A stretch of 64,000 nt of DNA from Paenibacillus thalictri. Its GTDB lineage: Bacteria; Bacillota; Bacilli; Paenibacillales; NBRC-103111. Positions 18,536-27,633 of the stretch are shown here, piece after piece. The notes under the pieces were generated by a model. That model did no database searches. It had not been told where the DNA came from and saw only the letters and a list, made by a program, of their open reading frames with translations. Position numbers and translations under genes: made by a program. Each line of letters begins with the position of its first letter. Position 1 is the first letter of the stretch. The DNA lies in the NCBI RefSeq assembly GCF_004307995.1, contig NZ_SIRE01000010.1, positions 186,001-250,000 on the forward strand, written 5' to 3'.

Positions 18536-18961
18536 ATGGCTTTCGAAAATCCGTCAAGGGAACATATTAAAGAAATGTTGGCCGGGGCAGGGAACATCGC
18601 TGTCGTCGGGCTTTCGGATAAACCGGACCGCACGTCGTATATGGTCGCCGAAGCAATGCAAAAAAGAGGATACCGGATCATTCCGGTCAATCCGAACGCG
18701 GAAACGATTTTGGGCGAAAAAAGCTATGCGTCTTTAAAAGACATCCCCGAGCCGGTCGATATCGTCAACGTCTTCCGGCGCAGCGAGCATACGCCGCCTG
18801 TGGCCGAAGAAGCGGCTGCGATTCATGCCAAAGTGCTGTGGCTGCAGCTTGGCATCTTTAACGACGAAGCGGCGGAAATCGCCCAACGCAGCGGGCTTGA
18901 AGTCATTATGGACCGGTGCATCAAAGTTGAAGACGCCGTATTAAATCCGCGAAACGTATAA
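18536..18961 (+). CDS. CoA-binding domain protein (YccU-like)
   Basis: A 141-residue single-domain protein with a Rossmann-like CoA-binding fold. The N-terminal loop is I-A-V-V-G-L-S-D-K-P-D-R, followed by G-Y-R-I-I-P-V-N-P-N, P-V-D-I-V-N-V-F-R-R-S-E-H and D-R-C-I-K-V-E. The last motif contains the conserved cysteine of this family. A GGAGGG site precedes the ATG. The fold matches the CoA-binding domain of succinyl-CoA synthetase, but no catalytic partner is nearby, and its role in the cell is not established. It lies 19 bases upstream of thiE and may be co-transcribed with it. Confidence 0.88.
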   Translation: MAFENPSREHIKEMLAGAGNIAVVGLSDKPDRTSYMVAEAMQKRGYRIIPVNPNAETILGEKSYASLKDIPEPVDIVNVFRRSEHTPPVAEEAAAIHAKVLWLQLGIFNDEAAEIAQRSGLEVIMDRCIKVEDAVLNPRNV

Positions 18962-18980
18962 GAACGTAGGATGTGAATTT

Positions 18981-19640
18981 GTGTTGATGCGACAAAGAAT
19001 CAAACAATATTTGCCTGTATATTTGGTTATGGGACTGTCGGGCAACGGAAAATGGACCGCTGCCGAGATGGCCAAGGAAGCGCTGGAAGGCGGCATTACG
19101 CTGCTGCAGCTTCGCGAGAAAGATGCGCCGCTCCATCAAGTGCTTGAGCAAGGCCGACAAATCAGGGACCTCTGCCGCAAATATCATGTGCCGTTTATCG
19201 TCAATGACCGTGTTGACGTCGCGCTGCTGCTTGATGCGGACGGCGTGCATGTCGGTCAGGATGATATTCCGGGCAGCGATGCGCGGAAATTGCTCGGCCC
19301 AAGCAAAATTATCGGCATTTCCGCGGGAACGATGGAAGAAGCGGAATATGCTGTAGCTCAAGGGGCCGACTACCTTGGAGTCGGGCCGATCTATGCAACA
19401 GCGACCAAAAGCGATGCGGGAGAGCCGATCGGAACCAATCTGATGTGGCAAATTCAGAAAAGATGGAGCATTCCGATGGTGGGCATCGGCGGAATCGGTC
19501 ACGATAATGCCGCTCAGGTCATTGCCGCCGGAGGCGACGGCGTAGCGATCGTGTCGGCGATTACGAAGCAAGCGGCGCCCCGCAGCGCCGCCAGTATGCT
19601 GCATCAGAACGTAAAAGCCGCTTTAAGCAAACGTATATGA
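18981..19640 (+). CDS. thiE: Thiamine-phosphate synthase
   Basis: A 219-residue TIM-barrel enzyme that couples the pyrimidine pyrophosphate and thiazole phosphate to make thiamine phosphate. Key segments are L-L-Q-L-R-E-K-D for pyrophosphate binding, N-D-R-V-D-V-A, D-G-V-H-V-G-Q-D-D, G-V-G-P-I-Y-A-T-A-T-K and G-I-G-G-I. The GTG at 18981 lies ten bases after AGG; an ATG six bases later is the alternative. The N-terminal glycine-rich segment is longer than in the simplest homologues. No TPP riboswitch is seen upstream. The partner thiM gene is 4.6 kb downstream, separated by a PTS locus. Confidence 0.92.
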   Translation: MLMRQRIKQYLPVYLVMGLSGNGKWTAAEMAKEALEGGITLLQLREKDAPLHQVLEQGRQIRDLCRKYHVPFIVNDRVDVALLLDADGVHVGQDDIPGSDARKLLGPSKIIGISAGTMEEAEYAVAQGADYLGVGPIYATATKSDAGEPIGTNLMWQIQKRWSIPMVGIGGIGHDNAAQVIAAGGDGVAIVSAITKQAAPRSAASMLHQNVKAALSKRI

Positions 19641-19644
19641 AATG

Positions 19645-19674
19645 AAACCCGCGCGCAAGCGACGGGTTTTTTTG
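19645..19674 (+). terminator. Rho-independent terminator after thiE
   Basis: AAACCCG pairs with CGGGTTT around a CGC/GCG inner stem, and seven T residues follow. It lies five bases after the stop. Confidence 0.88.
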
Positions 19675-19807
19675 CATTATATATCCAGCCTCCATTCATT
19701 CATAAAAAACGGGCCGACAGAGACAATAAGAAAGGCTTCGGAAATGGGAAAAAGCTTAAAAGTTCTCATTGGTGAAGACTGACCCCAATTTTGAAGGAGG
19801 CACACAC

Positions 19808-20323
19808 ATGTACAATCAATTTCAAAACAACGCGTCCCAAAGCACTTTTGGTCAAGCCGGTTCCGTAAATTCCCAGTATCGCGGTTATCAAGCGAAATAT
19901 CAGCCGGTGGGCTTCGTACAATCCCATTACACCAACCAAAAACAAGCGAATCCGCAAGATTTCCATACGGCAAGCTACCGCGGCAACCAATGGGGTCATG
20001 ACGCTCAGTGGAGATCGGATTCTCAAACTCCGACCAATTTGCAGCAGCAGTACACTCAAACGGCCCAAAACAACCAAAGCAACCAAAACTTCGGAACGGG
20101 GACTTCATACCAGTCTTCCTACTCCAGCTACCAGCAATCGCCGCAAAGCTTCCATACGGCAAATTACCGCGGCAACCAATGGGGCCATGACGCCTACTTG
20201 AGATCGGATTCCCAAGCTCCGACCCAATCGTATCAAGCCCAAACGGCACAAACTCAGCAATATGGTGCTGGCATAAACAGCTTTATGCCAAGCAGCTACG
20301 GCTTCAACAGCCGCCAATTTTAA
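19808..20323 (+). CDS. Q/N/S/Y-rich protein with two RGNQWGHDA repeats, possible coat or surface protein
   Basis: A 171-residue protein with an ideal AAGGAGG site before the ATG. It is dominated by Gln, Asn, Ser, Tyr and Thr and has almost no hydrophobic core. Two copies of a ~25-residue unit stand near residues 57-82 and 117-142: F-H-T-A-S/N-Y-R-G-N-Q-W-G-H-D-A, then R-S-D-S-Q-T/A-P-T. The N-terminus also has an N-S-Q-Y-R-G-Y-Q-A-K-Y motif related to Y-R-G-N-Q. No signal peptide or membrane segment is present. Such composition is found in spore coat and other low-complexity structural proteins; that role is a guess. The gene stands alone between terminator-like hairpins. Confidence 0.7.
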   Translation: MYNQFQNNASQSTFGQAGSVNSQYRGYQAKYQPVGFVQSHYTNQKQANPQDFHTASYRGNQWGHDAQWRSDSQTPTNLQQQYTQTAQNNQSNQNFGTGTSYQSSYSSYQQSPQSFHTANYRGNQWGHDAYLRSDSQAPTQSYQAQTAQTQQYGAGINSFMPSSYGFNSRQF

Positions 20324-20346
20324 AAATTGCAAATATGCGCATAATG

Positions 20347-20364
20347 GCGGGCCAATTGGCCCGC
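20347..20364 (+). terminator. Palindrome, possible weak terminator
   Basis: A perfect 18-bp palindrome (GCGGGCCA and its complement) follows the repeat-protein gene by 23 bases. Only a mixed TTCTTG follows, so termination would be weak. Confidence 0.5.
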
Positions 20365-20479
20365 TTCTTGTATTATATCAACGCTATTTGTAAAGCGCGG
20401 CGCGCCGATGCTAAGCGAAGCGACAGGAAGGCGTGCAATGCGCGAGTACAAGGCACATTAGGGGGCTTATAAGCGCTCG

Positions 20480-20508
20480 TTGACAAAATGCCCGTCTCGA
20501 ATTACCAT
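20480..20508 (+). promoter_or_regulatory. Putative promoter for the PTS operon
   Basis: A perfect TTGACA at 20480-20485 is followed by 17 bases and TACCAT, which matches the -10 consensus at four of six positions. It lies 40 bases before the EIICBA start. No cre-like or antiterminator-like site was identified. Confidence 0.55.
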
Positions 20509-20547
20509 CGTAATAGCTAACGTTTTTATTAACAGGGGGAATCGACC

Positions 20548-22437
20548 ATGAACTGGATGGGCAACCTGCAGCAGTTTGGCCGCTCCCTTATGCTTCCGAC
20601 GATCGCCCTTCCGGTCGGCGCCATTTTGCTCCGGCTCGGAAACATGCCCTGGGAAGGGGCTTCTTTGGAACGTTTGGGGGATATATTCAGCTTTGCAGGA
20701 GAAATCGTATTTACATATTTGCCGATGATTTTCGCCGTCGGCGTGGCTCTTGGTTTGACGGAAAGCGCCGGAATCGCAGGGATGTCGGCTTTAATCAGCT
20801 ATTATATGTTCACGCAGGTAACGATGCATTACCTTGGCCCTTCGTTTCAGTTGGGCGTTCCCGGCGGTATATTGATAGGGTTGCTTGCGGCGATTACGTT
20901 TCACCGGTTCAAAAACATGCAGCTGCCGGAATATATACAGTTTTTCGGCGGACCACGTATCGTGCCGCTTATAATGGGGATCGTCGCGCTGCTGTTGTCT
21001 TGGCTGATGGTGCAGATCGGTCCGTCGCTCCAAGTGCTGATGGAAAAGCTGTCGCGGGCGATATTAAGCCTAGACGGCTTTGGAGCGTTTATGTACGGCG
21101 TCATTTACCGGCTGCTGGTACCTTCGGGCTTGCACCATATTTTCAACAATTTCTTCTGGTTCCAGATCGGGGCCTACTCCAAGCAAGGGCAAATGGTGTT
21201 TGGCGACTTGCCGCGTTTTTTTGCCGGAGATCCTTCAGCCGGGATCTATATGGCCGGGTTATATCCAATCATGATGTTCGGACTGCCGGCGATTGCCTTG
21301 GCTATTATCCATGAAGCACGCGAGGATTTGAAGCCAAAGATCAGGGCGACTTTTCTGATCGCGGCCCTTGGATCGTTTTTGACGGGCGTAACGGAGCCGA
21401 TCGAGTTTGCCTTTTTATTCGTAGCTCCTTATTTGTTTGTGCTTCACGCTTTATTATCGGGTTTGTCGATGTGGACGGCTTACGCCCTTGATATTCATCA
21501 TGGCTTCTCCTATTCGGCCGGGGCGATCGATTTTCTGATCAACCTGCATCTCGCTAAAAACGGATGGATGCTTATTCCGCTTGGCATCGGTTATGGTTTG
21601 GTCTATTACTTTTTGTTCCGCTGGGCGATCCGCCGTTTTCAAATACCGACACCGGGGCGCGAAGAAGGATCTAAGTTGGAGGAATGGGCGGGCGATATTC
21701 CATACCGTTCTCCGTTAATTCTTCAAGCGCTGGGCGGAAAAGAAAATATTAAGAAAATGGAAGCATGCATAACGCGGCTTCGGCTTACGCTGGAGAACGA
21801 CCGGCTCATGGATACGACTTCGCTGAAACATCTTGGCGCAGCCGGCGTCATTCGCCTTGGCGGCGGCAATGTGCAGGTTGTATTCGGCACTTATTCCGAG
21901 CTGATCCGTGAGGAGATCAAAAAAGTCATCGGCAAAGACGTTCAGCAGGTGCTGTTCAGCGCGCCGATGCAAGGGCGGATGATTCCGCTTGAAGAAGTGC
22001 CGGATCCGATTTTTTCCGGCAAGCTTGTCGGCAACGGAGTTGCCTTCATCCCGGACAAAGGGGAGCTTGTGTCCCCGGTCGCCGGCGAAATCACATTAAT
22101 TTATCCGACGCTGCACGCGCTTGGCATCAAGACGGAAGAGGGGCTGGAAGTATTGCTGCATATCGGTATCGATACCGCAGCGCTTCAAGGCAAATATTTC
22201 ACCGCATATGTCAAAGCAGGCGATATCGTTGAGCCTGGGCAATTGCTTGTCCGTTTCGAGCTGCAGAAAGTGAAAAAGAATTGCAAATCGCTGGCGACGC
22301 CTATGCTGATCACAAACGTTAATCAAGTTAAGTCGTGGAGCTTTGCTCCTTATACGTCGGTGAAAAAAGGCCAGACTTCAGTAATGTCCGTTGTGCTGAA
22401 ATCATCTGTGGGAGAGGGAGGGACTACTGTTGGTTGA
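20548..22437 (+). CDS. PTS EIICBA component, glucose/N-acetylglucosamine family
   Basis: A 629-residue three-domain sugar transporter. Residues 1-370 are the membrane IIC domain with many hydrophobic segments and G-V-T-E-P-I-E-F. The IIB domain (~385-465) has the phosphocysteine in M-E-A-C-I-T-R-L-R. The IIA domain (~490-629) has the two active-site histidines in T-L-H-A-L-G-I and L-L-H-I-G-I-D. It imports and phosphorylates a hexose, glucose or N-acetylglucosamine being the usual choices. A GGGGG-type site precedes the ATG. Its end overlaps the Enzyme I gene by eight bases, so transport and phosphoryl donor are produced together. No HPr gene is present. Confidence 0.9.
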   Translation: MNWMGNLQQFGRSLMLPTIALPVGAILLRLGNMPWEGASLERLGDIFSFAGEIVFTYLPMIFAVGVALGLTESAGIAGMSALISYYMFTQVTMHYLGPSFQLGVPGGILIGLLAAITFHRFKNMQLPEYIQFFGGPRIVPLIMGIVALLLSWLMVQIGPSLQVLMEKLSRAILSLDGFGAFMYGVIYRLLVPSGLHHIFNNFFWFQIGAYSKQGQMVFGDLPRFFAGDPSAGIYMAGLYPIMMFGLPAIALAIIHEAREDLKPKIRATFLIAALGSFLTGVTEPIEFAFLFVAPYLFVLHALLSGLSMWTAYALDIHHGFSYSAGAIDFLINLHLAKNGWMLIPLGIGYGLVYYFLFRWAIRRFQIPTPGREEGSKLEEWAGDIPYRSPLILQALGGKENIKKMEACITRLRLTLENDRLMDTTSLKHLGAAGVIRLGGGNVQVVFGTYSELIREEIKKVIGKDVQQVLFSAPMQGRMIPLEEVPDPIFSGKLVGNGVAFIPDKGELVSPVAGEITLIYPTLHALGIKTEEGLEVLLHIGIDTAALQGKYFTAYVKAGDIVEPGQLLVRFELQKVKKNCKSLATPMLITNVNQVKSWSFAPYTSVKKGQTSVMSVVLKSSVGEGGTTVG

Positions 22438-24208
22438 GGGGATAGGTGCATCATCCGGCATCGCGATGGGGAAAGCCTTTGTCATCCCGGCACTCGAGTG
22501 GGATTTTCCCGAAAAAATGATTGATGTTGCCGATCTGGCCGTTGAGTTCGAACGGCTTTATGAGGGCATTCAATGCTCTAAGACCGAAATCGAGCATATT
22601 AAACATGAAATCGCGGGTTTGATCGGTGAAGAAGAATCGACGATTTTTGATGCCCATCTGGCCATCTTGGAAGACCCGGTGTTTATGAACGAAGTGCAAA
22701 GCATCATGCAGCGGCAATATAAGGCGGCTGAGGTGGCCGTGCGGGAGACGATCGATAAATTTGTCGGCATGTTCGACCTGCTGGACGATCAGTATATGAA
22801 AGACCGCGCCTTGGATATTAAGGATGTGGGCAACCGGCTGCTGAAGCATTTATTAGGCAAGCTGGAGAGCCCGATGCTGCCGATTGATGAGCCGTATATT
22901 CTCGTTGCCAAGGAACTCTCGCCTTCACAGCTTGCGCATCTTGATTTAAGCTCTGCGCTTGGCGTAGTGACCATGCTCGGGGGCAAAACTTCCCATGCGG
23001 CGATCATGGCTCGCGCCCTCGGAATTCCTTATGTGTTGGGATTGGAAGGCAAACTGCAGAAACCGATACAAACCGGAGATTATTTAATTATCGATGGGGA
23101 AGAGGGGATCGTTCATATAAATTCGTCGGAGGAGCGGACCGAAGAATATATGGTTCGCAAGCGGGAATGGGCAAGCATGAGGGAGCAGCTGCAGGAGCTG
23201 GCTCATCTTCCCGCGCAGACCGAAGACGGAGTGATGATGCATCTGGCGGCCAATATCAGCTCGGTGAAGGAGCTGGATTTGGTTGTGAAGAACGGCGCAA
23301 CCGGCGTAGGTTTATTCCGGACCGAGTTTCTGTATATGGATCGCGACAGTTTGCCCAAGGAAGACGAGCAATTTGAGGTATATAAGCAGGTAGCCGAACG
23401 GATGGGAAACAAGCAGGTGATTATCCGCACGCTTGATATCGGCGGGGATAAAAATCTTCACTACATCTCGCTTCCGGAAGAAGAGAATCCGTTTCTCGGT
23501 TACCGCGCCATCCGCATCTCGCTGGACCGGGAAGATTTGTTCAAGACGCAGCTGCGGGCCATTTTGCGCGCAAGTCATTACGGCAATGTGAAAATTATGT
23601 ACCCGATGATTTCTTCCATCAGCGAAGTACGTGCGGCCAATTCAATTTTGGAGAAAGCGAAAAGCGAATTAACGGAAGAGAACATTCCGTTTAAAAATAA
23701 CCTTGAAGTCGGCGTCATGATCGAAGTGCCGGCAGCGGCGTTAATTGCCGATCTGCTCGCCGATGAAGTGCAGTTTTTCAGTATCGGGACAAACGACTTG
23801 GTGCAATATGTACTCGCGGTCGACAGAATGAATGAAGCGATTGCCCATATGTACGATCCGTATCATCCCGCAGTGCTTCGTTTATTGAAACTTACGGTGG
23901 AGGCGGCGCACCGCCAGGGCATCCCGGTGAGCGTATGCGGCGAAATGGCGGGAGACATCCGCGCTTTGCCCTTGTGGCTGGGACTTGGCATCACCGATTT
24001 AAGCATGTCGGCGCAGTCGATTCTGAAAGTAAAAAACAGCATCTTGCAAAGCTCGCTAAAAAGCTCCGTGTTGATGATGGATCAATTGTTTTCTTGCAAA
24101 ACAAGCGAAGCGGTAGCCGGTGTGCTGAATAAACATATGCAGAAGGACATGCTGAGCCGCACGCTTGCCAAAAAGGAGCGGCAAAGCACTCAGGACTCAT
24201 TACAATAA
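22430..24208 (+). CDS. ptsI: PTS Enzyme I (phosphoenolpyruvate-protein phosphotransferase)
   Basis: A 592-residue Enzyme I, slightly longer than the usual ~570. The phosphorylated histidine is in [12 protein letters not shown], the PEP-binding arginines are in F-R-T-E-F-L-Y-M and G-Y-R-A-I-R-I, and the barrel signature is [10 protein letters not shown]. It moves phosphate from PEP to HPr. The TTG at 22430 lies behind GGGAGGGAGGG and overlaps the EIICBA stop. The absence of ptsH beside it is unusual; either HPr is encoded elsewhere or this is a second, dedicated Enzyme I. The last ~20 residues are lysine- and glutamine-rich and look dispensable. Confidence 0.92.
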   Translation: MVEGIGASSGIAMGKAFVIPALEWDFPEKMIDVADLAVEFERLYEGIQCSKTEIEHIKHEIAGLIGEEESTIFDAHLAILEDPVFMNEVQSIMQRQYKAAEVAVRETIDKFVGMFDLLDDQYMKDRALDIKDVGNRLLKHLLGKLESPMLPIDEPYILVAKELSPSQLAHLDLSSALGVVTMLGGKTSHAAIMARALGIPYVLGLEGKLQKPIQTGDYLIIDGEEGIVHINSSEERTEEYMVRKREWASMREQLQELAHLPAQTEDGVMMHLAANISSVKELDLVVKNGATGVGLFRTEFLYMDRDSLPKEDEQFEVYKQVAERMGNKQVIIRTLDIGGDKNLHYISLPEEENPFLGYRAIRISLDREDLFKTQLRAILRASHYGNVKIMYPMISSISEVRAANSILEKAKSELTEENIPFKNNLEVGVMIEVPAAALIADLLADEVQFFSIGTNDLVQYVLAVDRMNEAIAHMYDPYHPAVLRLLKLTVEAAHRQGIPVSVCGEMAGDIRALPLWLGLGITDLSMSAQSILKVKNSILQSSLKSSVLMMDQLFSCKTSEAVAGVLNKHMQKDMLSRTLAKKERQSTQDSLQ

Positions 24209-24231
24209 AGGGTAAAGGCAGGTTGAATCAT

Positions 24232-25041
24232 ATGAATGTTCAAAGTCTCGTAGATGCTATGGAACGGGTGCGGAGCAGCAATCCTTTGGTGTTTAATATA
24301 ACCAATGTTGTCGTCACGAACTTTACGGCAAACGGGTTGTTAGCTTTTGGCGCATCTCCGGTGATGGCATACGCTCCCAACGAAGCGGAGGATATGGCCC
24401 GCATTGCCGGAGCGTTGGTTCTGAACATCGGCACATTGGACGATCATGTCGTCAACAGCATGCTGTTGGCCGGTAAATCGGCGAATGCTCACGGCATCCC
24501 GGTCATTTTTGACCCTGTGGGAGCGGGAGCGACGAACTACAGAACCGAAACTTCCCGGACGATCATGCAAAGTATACGCGTATCCGTACTTCGCGGAAAT
24601 GCCGCCGAGGTAGCCAATCTGATCGGGGAAAATTGGGCGATCAAAGGCGTGGATGCCGGAGAAGGCGCGGGAAGCGCCACGGAACTAGCGCAAAAAGCGG
24701 CCCGCACGCTGGGCTGCGTCGTTGTCGTAACGGGAAAAGACGATATCGTCACGGATGGGGAAACGACGTATAAGATCAGCAACGGCGACCGCTTGCTTAC
24801 GAAGGTAACCGGAACCGGTTGTTTATTGACATCGGTCATCGGCGCTTTTGCGGCGGTGGAGAACAATTTGCTGGTTGCCTCCACAGCGGCGCTTGCCGCA
24901 TACGGCATTGCCGCGGAGAAAGCGGCGGCGCTTACCTCCGATGCGGGTCCGGGAAGCTTTCAGCAGGAATTTTTAAACCAATTGTCCAAAGTAAGCGGCG
25001 ACGACCTGCGCAGCCGTGCGGCGGTAAGCCAAGTCGGTTAA
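24232..25041 (+). CDS. thiM: Hydroxyethylthiazole kinase
   Basis: A 269-residue ribokinase-like enzyme that phosphorylates 4-methyl-5-(2-hydroxyethyl)thiazole, the salvage precursor used by ThiE. Characteristic segments are [29 protein letters not shown] and the active-site loop [10 protein letters not shown], whose cysteine is typical of ThiM. The ATG at 24232 is preferred; a TTG nine bases upstream overlaps the GGCAGG site. It follows ptsI by 23 bases and may be read from the same transcript. No TPP riboswitch is visible. Confidence 0.93.
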   Translation: MNVQSLVDAMERVRSSNPLVFNITNVVVTNFTANGLLAFGASPVMAYAPNEAEDMARIAGALVLNIGTLDDHVVNSMLLAGKSANAHGIPVIFDPVGAGATNYRTETSRTIMQSIRVSVLRGNAAEVANLIGENWAIKGVDAGEGAGSATELAQKAARTLGCVVVVTGKDDIVTDGETTYKISNGDRLLTKVTGTGCLLTSVIGAFAAVENNLLVASTAALAAYGIAAEKAAALTSDAGPGSFQQEFLNQLSKVSGDDLRSRAAVSQVG

Positions 25042-25134
25042 ACTAAACGCGGCATCGCTGATTTGCGTATTTCGCCGTGCAAGTTGATTTAGTGTGCAGT
25101 CCTATGGACTTCATGACGGGCTTCATGCGGATTC

Positions 25135-25163
25135 TGGACACACCTTCCGGCTAATGTTATAGT
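25135..25163 (+). promoter_or_regulatory. Promoter of the cobalamin operon
   Basis: TGGACA and TATAGT are separated by exactly 17 bases, each one base from the housekeeping consensus. The expected start near 25170 lies just before the cobalamin riboswitch. Confidence 0.7.
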
Positions 25164-25204
25164 TACTGTATCGTTAAGAGCAGCATTAATGAAAGAATTG
25201 AATA

Positions 25205-25405
25205 CTGTTTCCATCAGGTGCCGGATTGCATGATTTGTGAGATTCGGCTTAAAAGGGAAGTCCGGTTTAAATCCGGCACGGACCCGCCACTGTAAGGAGC
25301 ATCGGCATGATAAAGCCGATTAACTTTTCTGCATAAAGTCACTGGAGTCATTCCGGGAAGACGCTGGAAAGGAAGCTCTGAGTCAGGAGACCTACCTGAT
25401 GTTGA
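25205..25405 (+). promoter_or_regulatory. Cobalamin riboswitch
   Basis: The element has the ordered cobalamin-aptamer landmarks: CAGGTGCC at its 5' side, GGGAA and paired CCGG arms, the core ACGGACCCGCCACTGT, and near its 3' end the B12 box AGTCAGGAGACCTACCTG. It binds adenosylcobalamin or a related cobamide. It precedes twenty cobalamin genes. A terminator 120 bases downstream indicates control by transcription termination when the ligand is abundant. Confidence 0.95.
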
Positions 25406-25506
25406 AGACACTGTTACCTACGGGAATTAGGGTGGTGTCGGAAAACTTGCAGCGTTTATCCTAATAGTAGGATTACACATTCCTTGTTTATGCATGGAAT
25501 CTATTA

Positions 25507-25569
25507 TTCTATTATTAACGTAAATAGAAGCATTTTCTGACCCATTGTCGGAAATGCTTCTATTTTTTT
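25507..25569 (+). terminator. Riboswitch-controlled terminator with candidate antiterminator
   Basis: A 14-bp perfect stem (AAATAGAAGCATTT at 25522 and its complement at 25552) ends in a T run at 25569. Just upstream, TTCTATT at 25507-25513 can pair with AATAGAA at 25523-25529, which would occupy the left arm and form an antiterminator. The cbiZ start lies 50 bases beyond. Confidence 0.85.
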
Positions 25570-25618
25570 GCGGTTGCAGCGATTTTTTTTTACCAATGTT
25601 GAAACGGGGTGGACCAAG

Positions 25619-26350
25619 TTGGCATTGCCGTTTGCCGGAGGAGCGGCCTTCTATCGGCCGAAGGTATGGGAAGGTCTTAAGATGCAGCTGCAGCACAATC
25701 TTATTCGGATCCGCTCCGAATCGATGCTTTCCGTACTGGCGAGCGCCATCGTTGGAGGCGGCCTGGGGAAAGCCGATCATTTTATCAATGTGCACGTATC
25801 CAAAGATTACGATTGCAGTTACCCGGAGAGGGATATGGAGAACATCATCCAATCTCACGGTTATCCGGCGGCAGGTACGATCGGACTCATGACGGCCGCT
25901 TATTTGCAAAATGCATCGGTTCAAGAGGCGTGCGGGGAGCGGTTTGGTCTTGTCGTTTGTACGACGGCAGGTGTAGGGAATGCCGCGCGGGCCGGTATGC
26001 CGCGGCCGGTATACGCCGCTTACAAAACCGGAACGATCAACATTATGATATTTGTCCAAGGGGCGATGACCGATTCCGCGCTGGTAGAAGCAGCGGTGGC
26101 GGCAACGGAAGCGAAGGCGGCGGCGCTTCACGATCTGCAGGTCATGGATGCAAACACGGGGCTTATTGCAACGGGAACGACTTCGGATGCGATAGTCATA
26201 GGTTCCAGCCCGCAATATTTTGCGGATGCCGTTCATCTACATGCGGGGACGGCGACTGCGCTTGGCAATGCGATCGGGCGAGCGGTTTACGATTCCGTCA
26301 AGGAATCAGTAGAGGCGATTCGAGCCATGCAGCGCGGGACCAAGTCATAA
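25619..26350 (+). CDS. cbiZ: Adenosylcobinamide amidohydrolase
   Basis: A 243-residue CbiZ-like protein. Recognisable stretches are S-A-I-V-G-G-G-L-G, H-V-S-K-D-Y and G-L-M-T-A-A, followed by C-T-T-A-G-V-G-N-A-A-R-A-G and G-T-T-S-D-A. The enzyme cuts the aminopropanol amide of adenosylcobinamide to give adenosylcobyrate, allowing salvaged corrinoids to re-enter the pathway. The TTG at 25619 stands six bases after GGGGTGG; earlier in-frame starts would lie inside the riboswitch terminator, and a later ATG is at 25682. It is the first gene of the cobalamin operon, so salvage is under the same riboswitch as de novo synthesis. Confidence 0.85.
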   Translation: MALPFAGGAAFYRPKVWEGLKMQLQHNLIRIRSESMLSVLASAIVGGGLGKADHFINVHVSKDYDCSYPERDMENIIQSHGYPAAGTIGLMTAAYLQNASVQEACGERFGLVVCTTAGVGNAARAGMPRPVYAAYKTGTINIMIFVQGAMTDSALVEAAVAATEAKAAALHDLQVMDANTGLIATGTTSDAIVIGSSPQYFADAVHLHAGTATALGNAIGRAVYDSVKESVEAIRAMQRGTKS

Positions 26351-26535
26351 CCGGTATGAGCGAAGACCGGGACTTAAGCATAAGCAACGCGCGAATATTA
26401 AGATGAGTTCTTGCCCTCTTAGGGCGGAGAACAAGTCTTACCGATTCTGCTATAGGGTGGGTTCACTTTTACCATTGATAATCAAAATGGCTTGATGCGA
26501 TATGGAGCGTAAGGGTAGAGAGGAAGAGGAAACGG

Positions 26536-27603
26536 ATGGACATTTTACAACAGACGATCGAACAGATTACCCAGCCCGACCAAATTTCCATGAGGGCCAT
26601 GCAGCATCGTCTAAATCAATTGACGAAACCGCTTGGAAGCTTGGGGGAGCTTGAACATATGGCCGTCCGTCTGGCCGGAATTCAGGGCAAGCCGGACCCG
26701 AAGCTGGAACGTAAGGCGGTAGTTGTCATGTGCGGGGATCATGGCGTGACGGAAGAAGGCGTCAGCGCTTATCCTTCTGCGGTGACGGGACTGATGATGG
26801 GCAATTTTGTCCGCGGCGGAGCGGCCATTAATGTGCTGAGCCGGCAATTCGGAGCGGAGGTATGTGTAGTTGATGTCGGCAGCCGGCTTGACCCAACCCC
26901 GGAAGGGATTGTGAACCGCAAAGTGCGCGGCGGCACAAACAACATGGCCAAAGGTCCGGCTATGTCTGGTGCGGAAACACTGGAGGCGATTCAAACCGGC
27001 ATAAAAACCGCTCACGAATTGGCTGACCAAGGCATCGCGGTTATGGCTCTCGGGGAGATGGGCATCGGCAATACGACCCCAAGCAGCGCCATGTCAGCGG
27101 TTTTTACCGGACGTTCCGTGAGCGAATTGACCGGCACGGGCACGGGTCTGGAGCAAGCCGCGCTGAATGCAAAAATCGCCGTAATCGAAAAGGCGATCCG
27201 CATAAACAAGCCTGATCCTGCGGACCCGCTCGACGTCATCGCCAAAGTGGGGGGACTGGAGATCGCTGCGCTGGTCGGCGTTATACTCGGCGCGGCCGCC
27301 CGGAAGGTGGCGGTTGTTATCGATGGAGTGATCACCGGAGCGGCGGCGTTGGCAGCTTTTCGATTGGAGCCGCGATGCAAGGCGTATATGTTCGCATCTC
27401 ACCTTTCCGTAGAGCCGGCCCATCGCATTTTGCTTGAAGAGCTCGGTTTGCGTCCGCTGCTGCATCTCGGTATGAGACTCGGAGAAGGGACCGGAGCGGC
27501 GCTTGCTTTCCCGCTGATGGAGGCCGCGCTGAAGCTGACCGATGAGATGGCGACTTTCGCCGATCTGGGGCTTCCAAGCCCTGCGCCGGAACCAGAAGCA
27601 TAA
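26536..27603 (+). CDS. cobT: Nicotinate-nucleotide-dimethylbenzimidazole phosphoribosyltransferase
   Basis: A 355-residue CobT. It activates the lower-ligand base by transferring ribose phosphate from nicotinate mononucleotide, giving alpha-ribazole phosphate. The nucleotide-binding stretch is M-C-G-D-H-G-V-T-E-E-G-V, then G-E-M-G-I-G-N-T-T-P, and the catalytic glutamate is in M-R-L-G-E-G-T-G-A. GAGGAAGAGG precedes the ATG. A 185-base gap after cbiZ holds a hairpin (GTTCT-TGCCCT/AGGGCG-GAGAAC) that may be an internal processing or promoter region. Its product is used by CobS further downstream. Confidence 0.95.
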   Translation: MDILQQTIEQITQPDQISMRAMQHRLNQLTKPLGSLGELEHMAVRLAGIQGKPDPKLERKAVVVMCGDHGVTEEGVSAYPSAVTGLMMGNFVRGGAAINVLSRQFGAEVCVVDVGSRLDPTPEGIVNRKVRGGTNNMAKGPAMSGAETLEAIQTGIKTAHELADQGIAVMALGEMGIGNTTPSSAMSAVFTGRSVSELTGTGTGLEQAALNAKIAVIEKAIRINKPDPADPLDVIAKVGGLEIAALVGVILGAAARKVAVVIDGVITGAAALAAFRLEPRCKAYMFASHLSVEPAHRILLEELGLRPLLHLGMRLGEGTGAALAFPLMEAALKLTDEMATFADLGLPSPAPEPEA

Positions 27604-27633
27604 GATGAGTCGTAAAAAAGGAGGCGGATAGCG

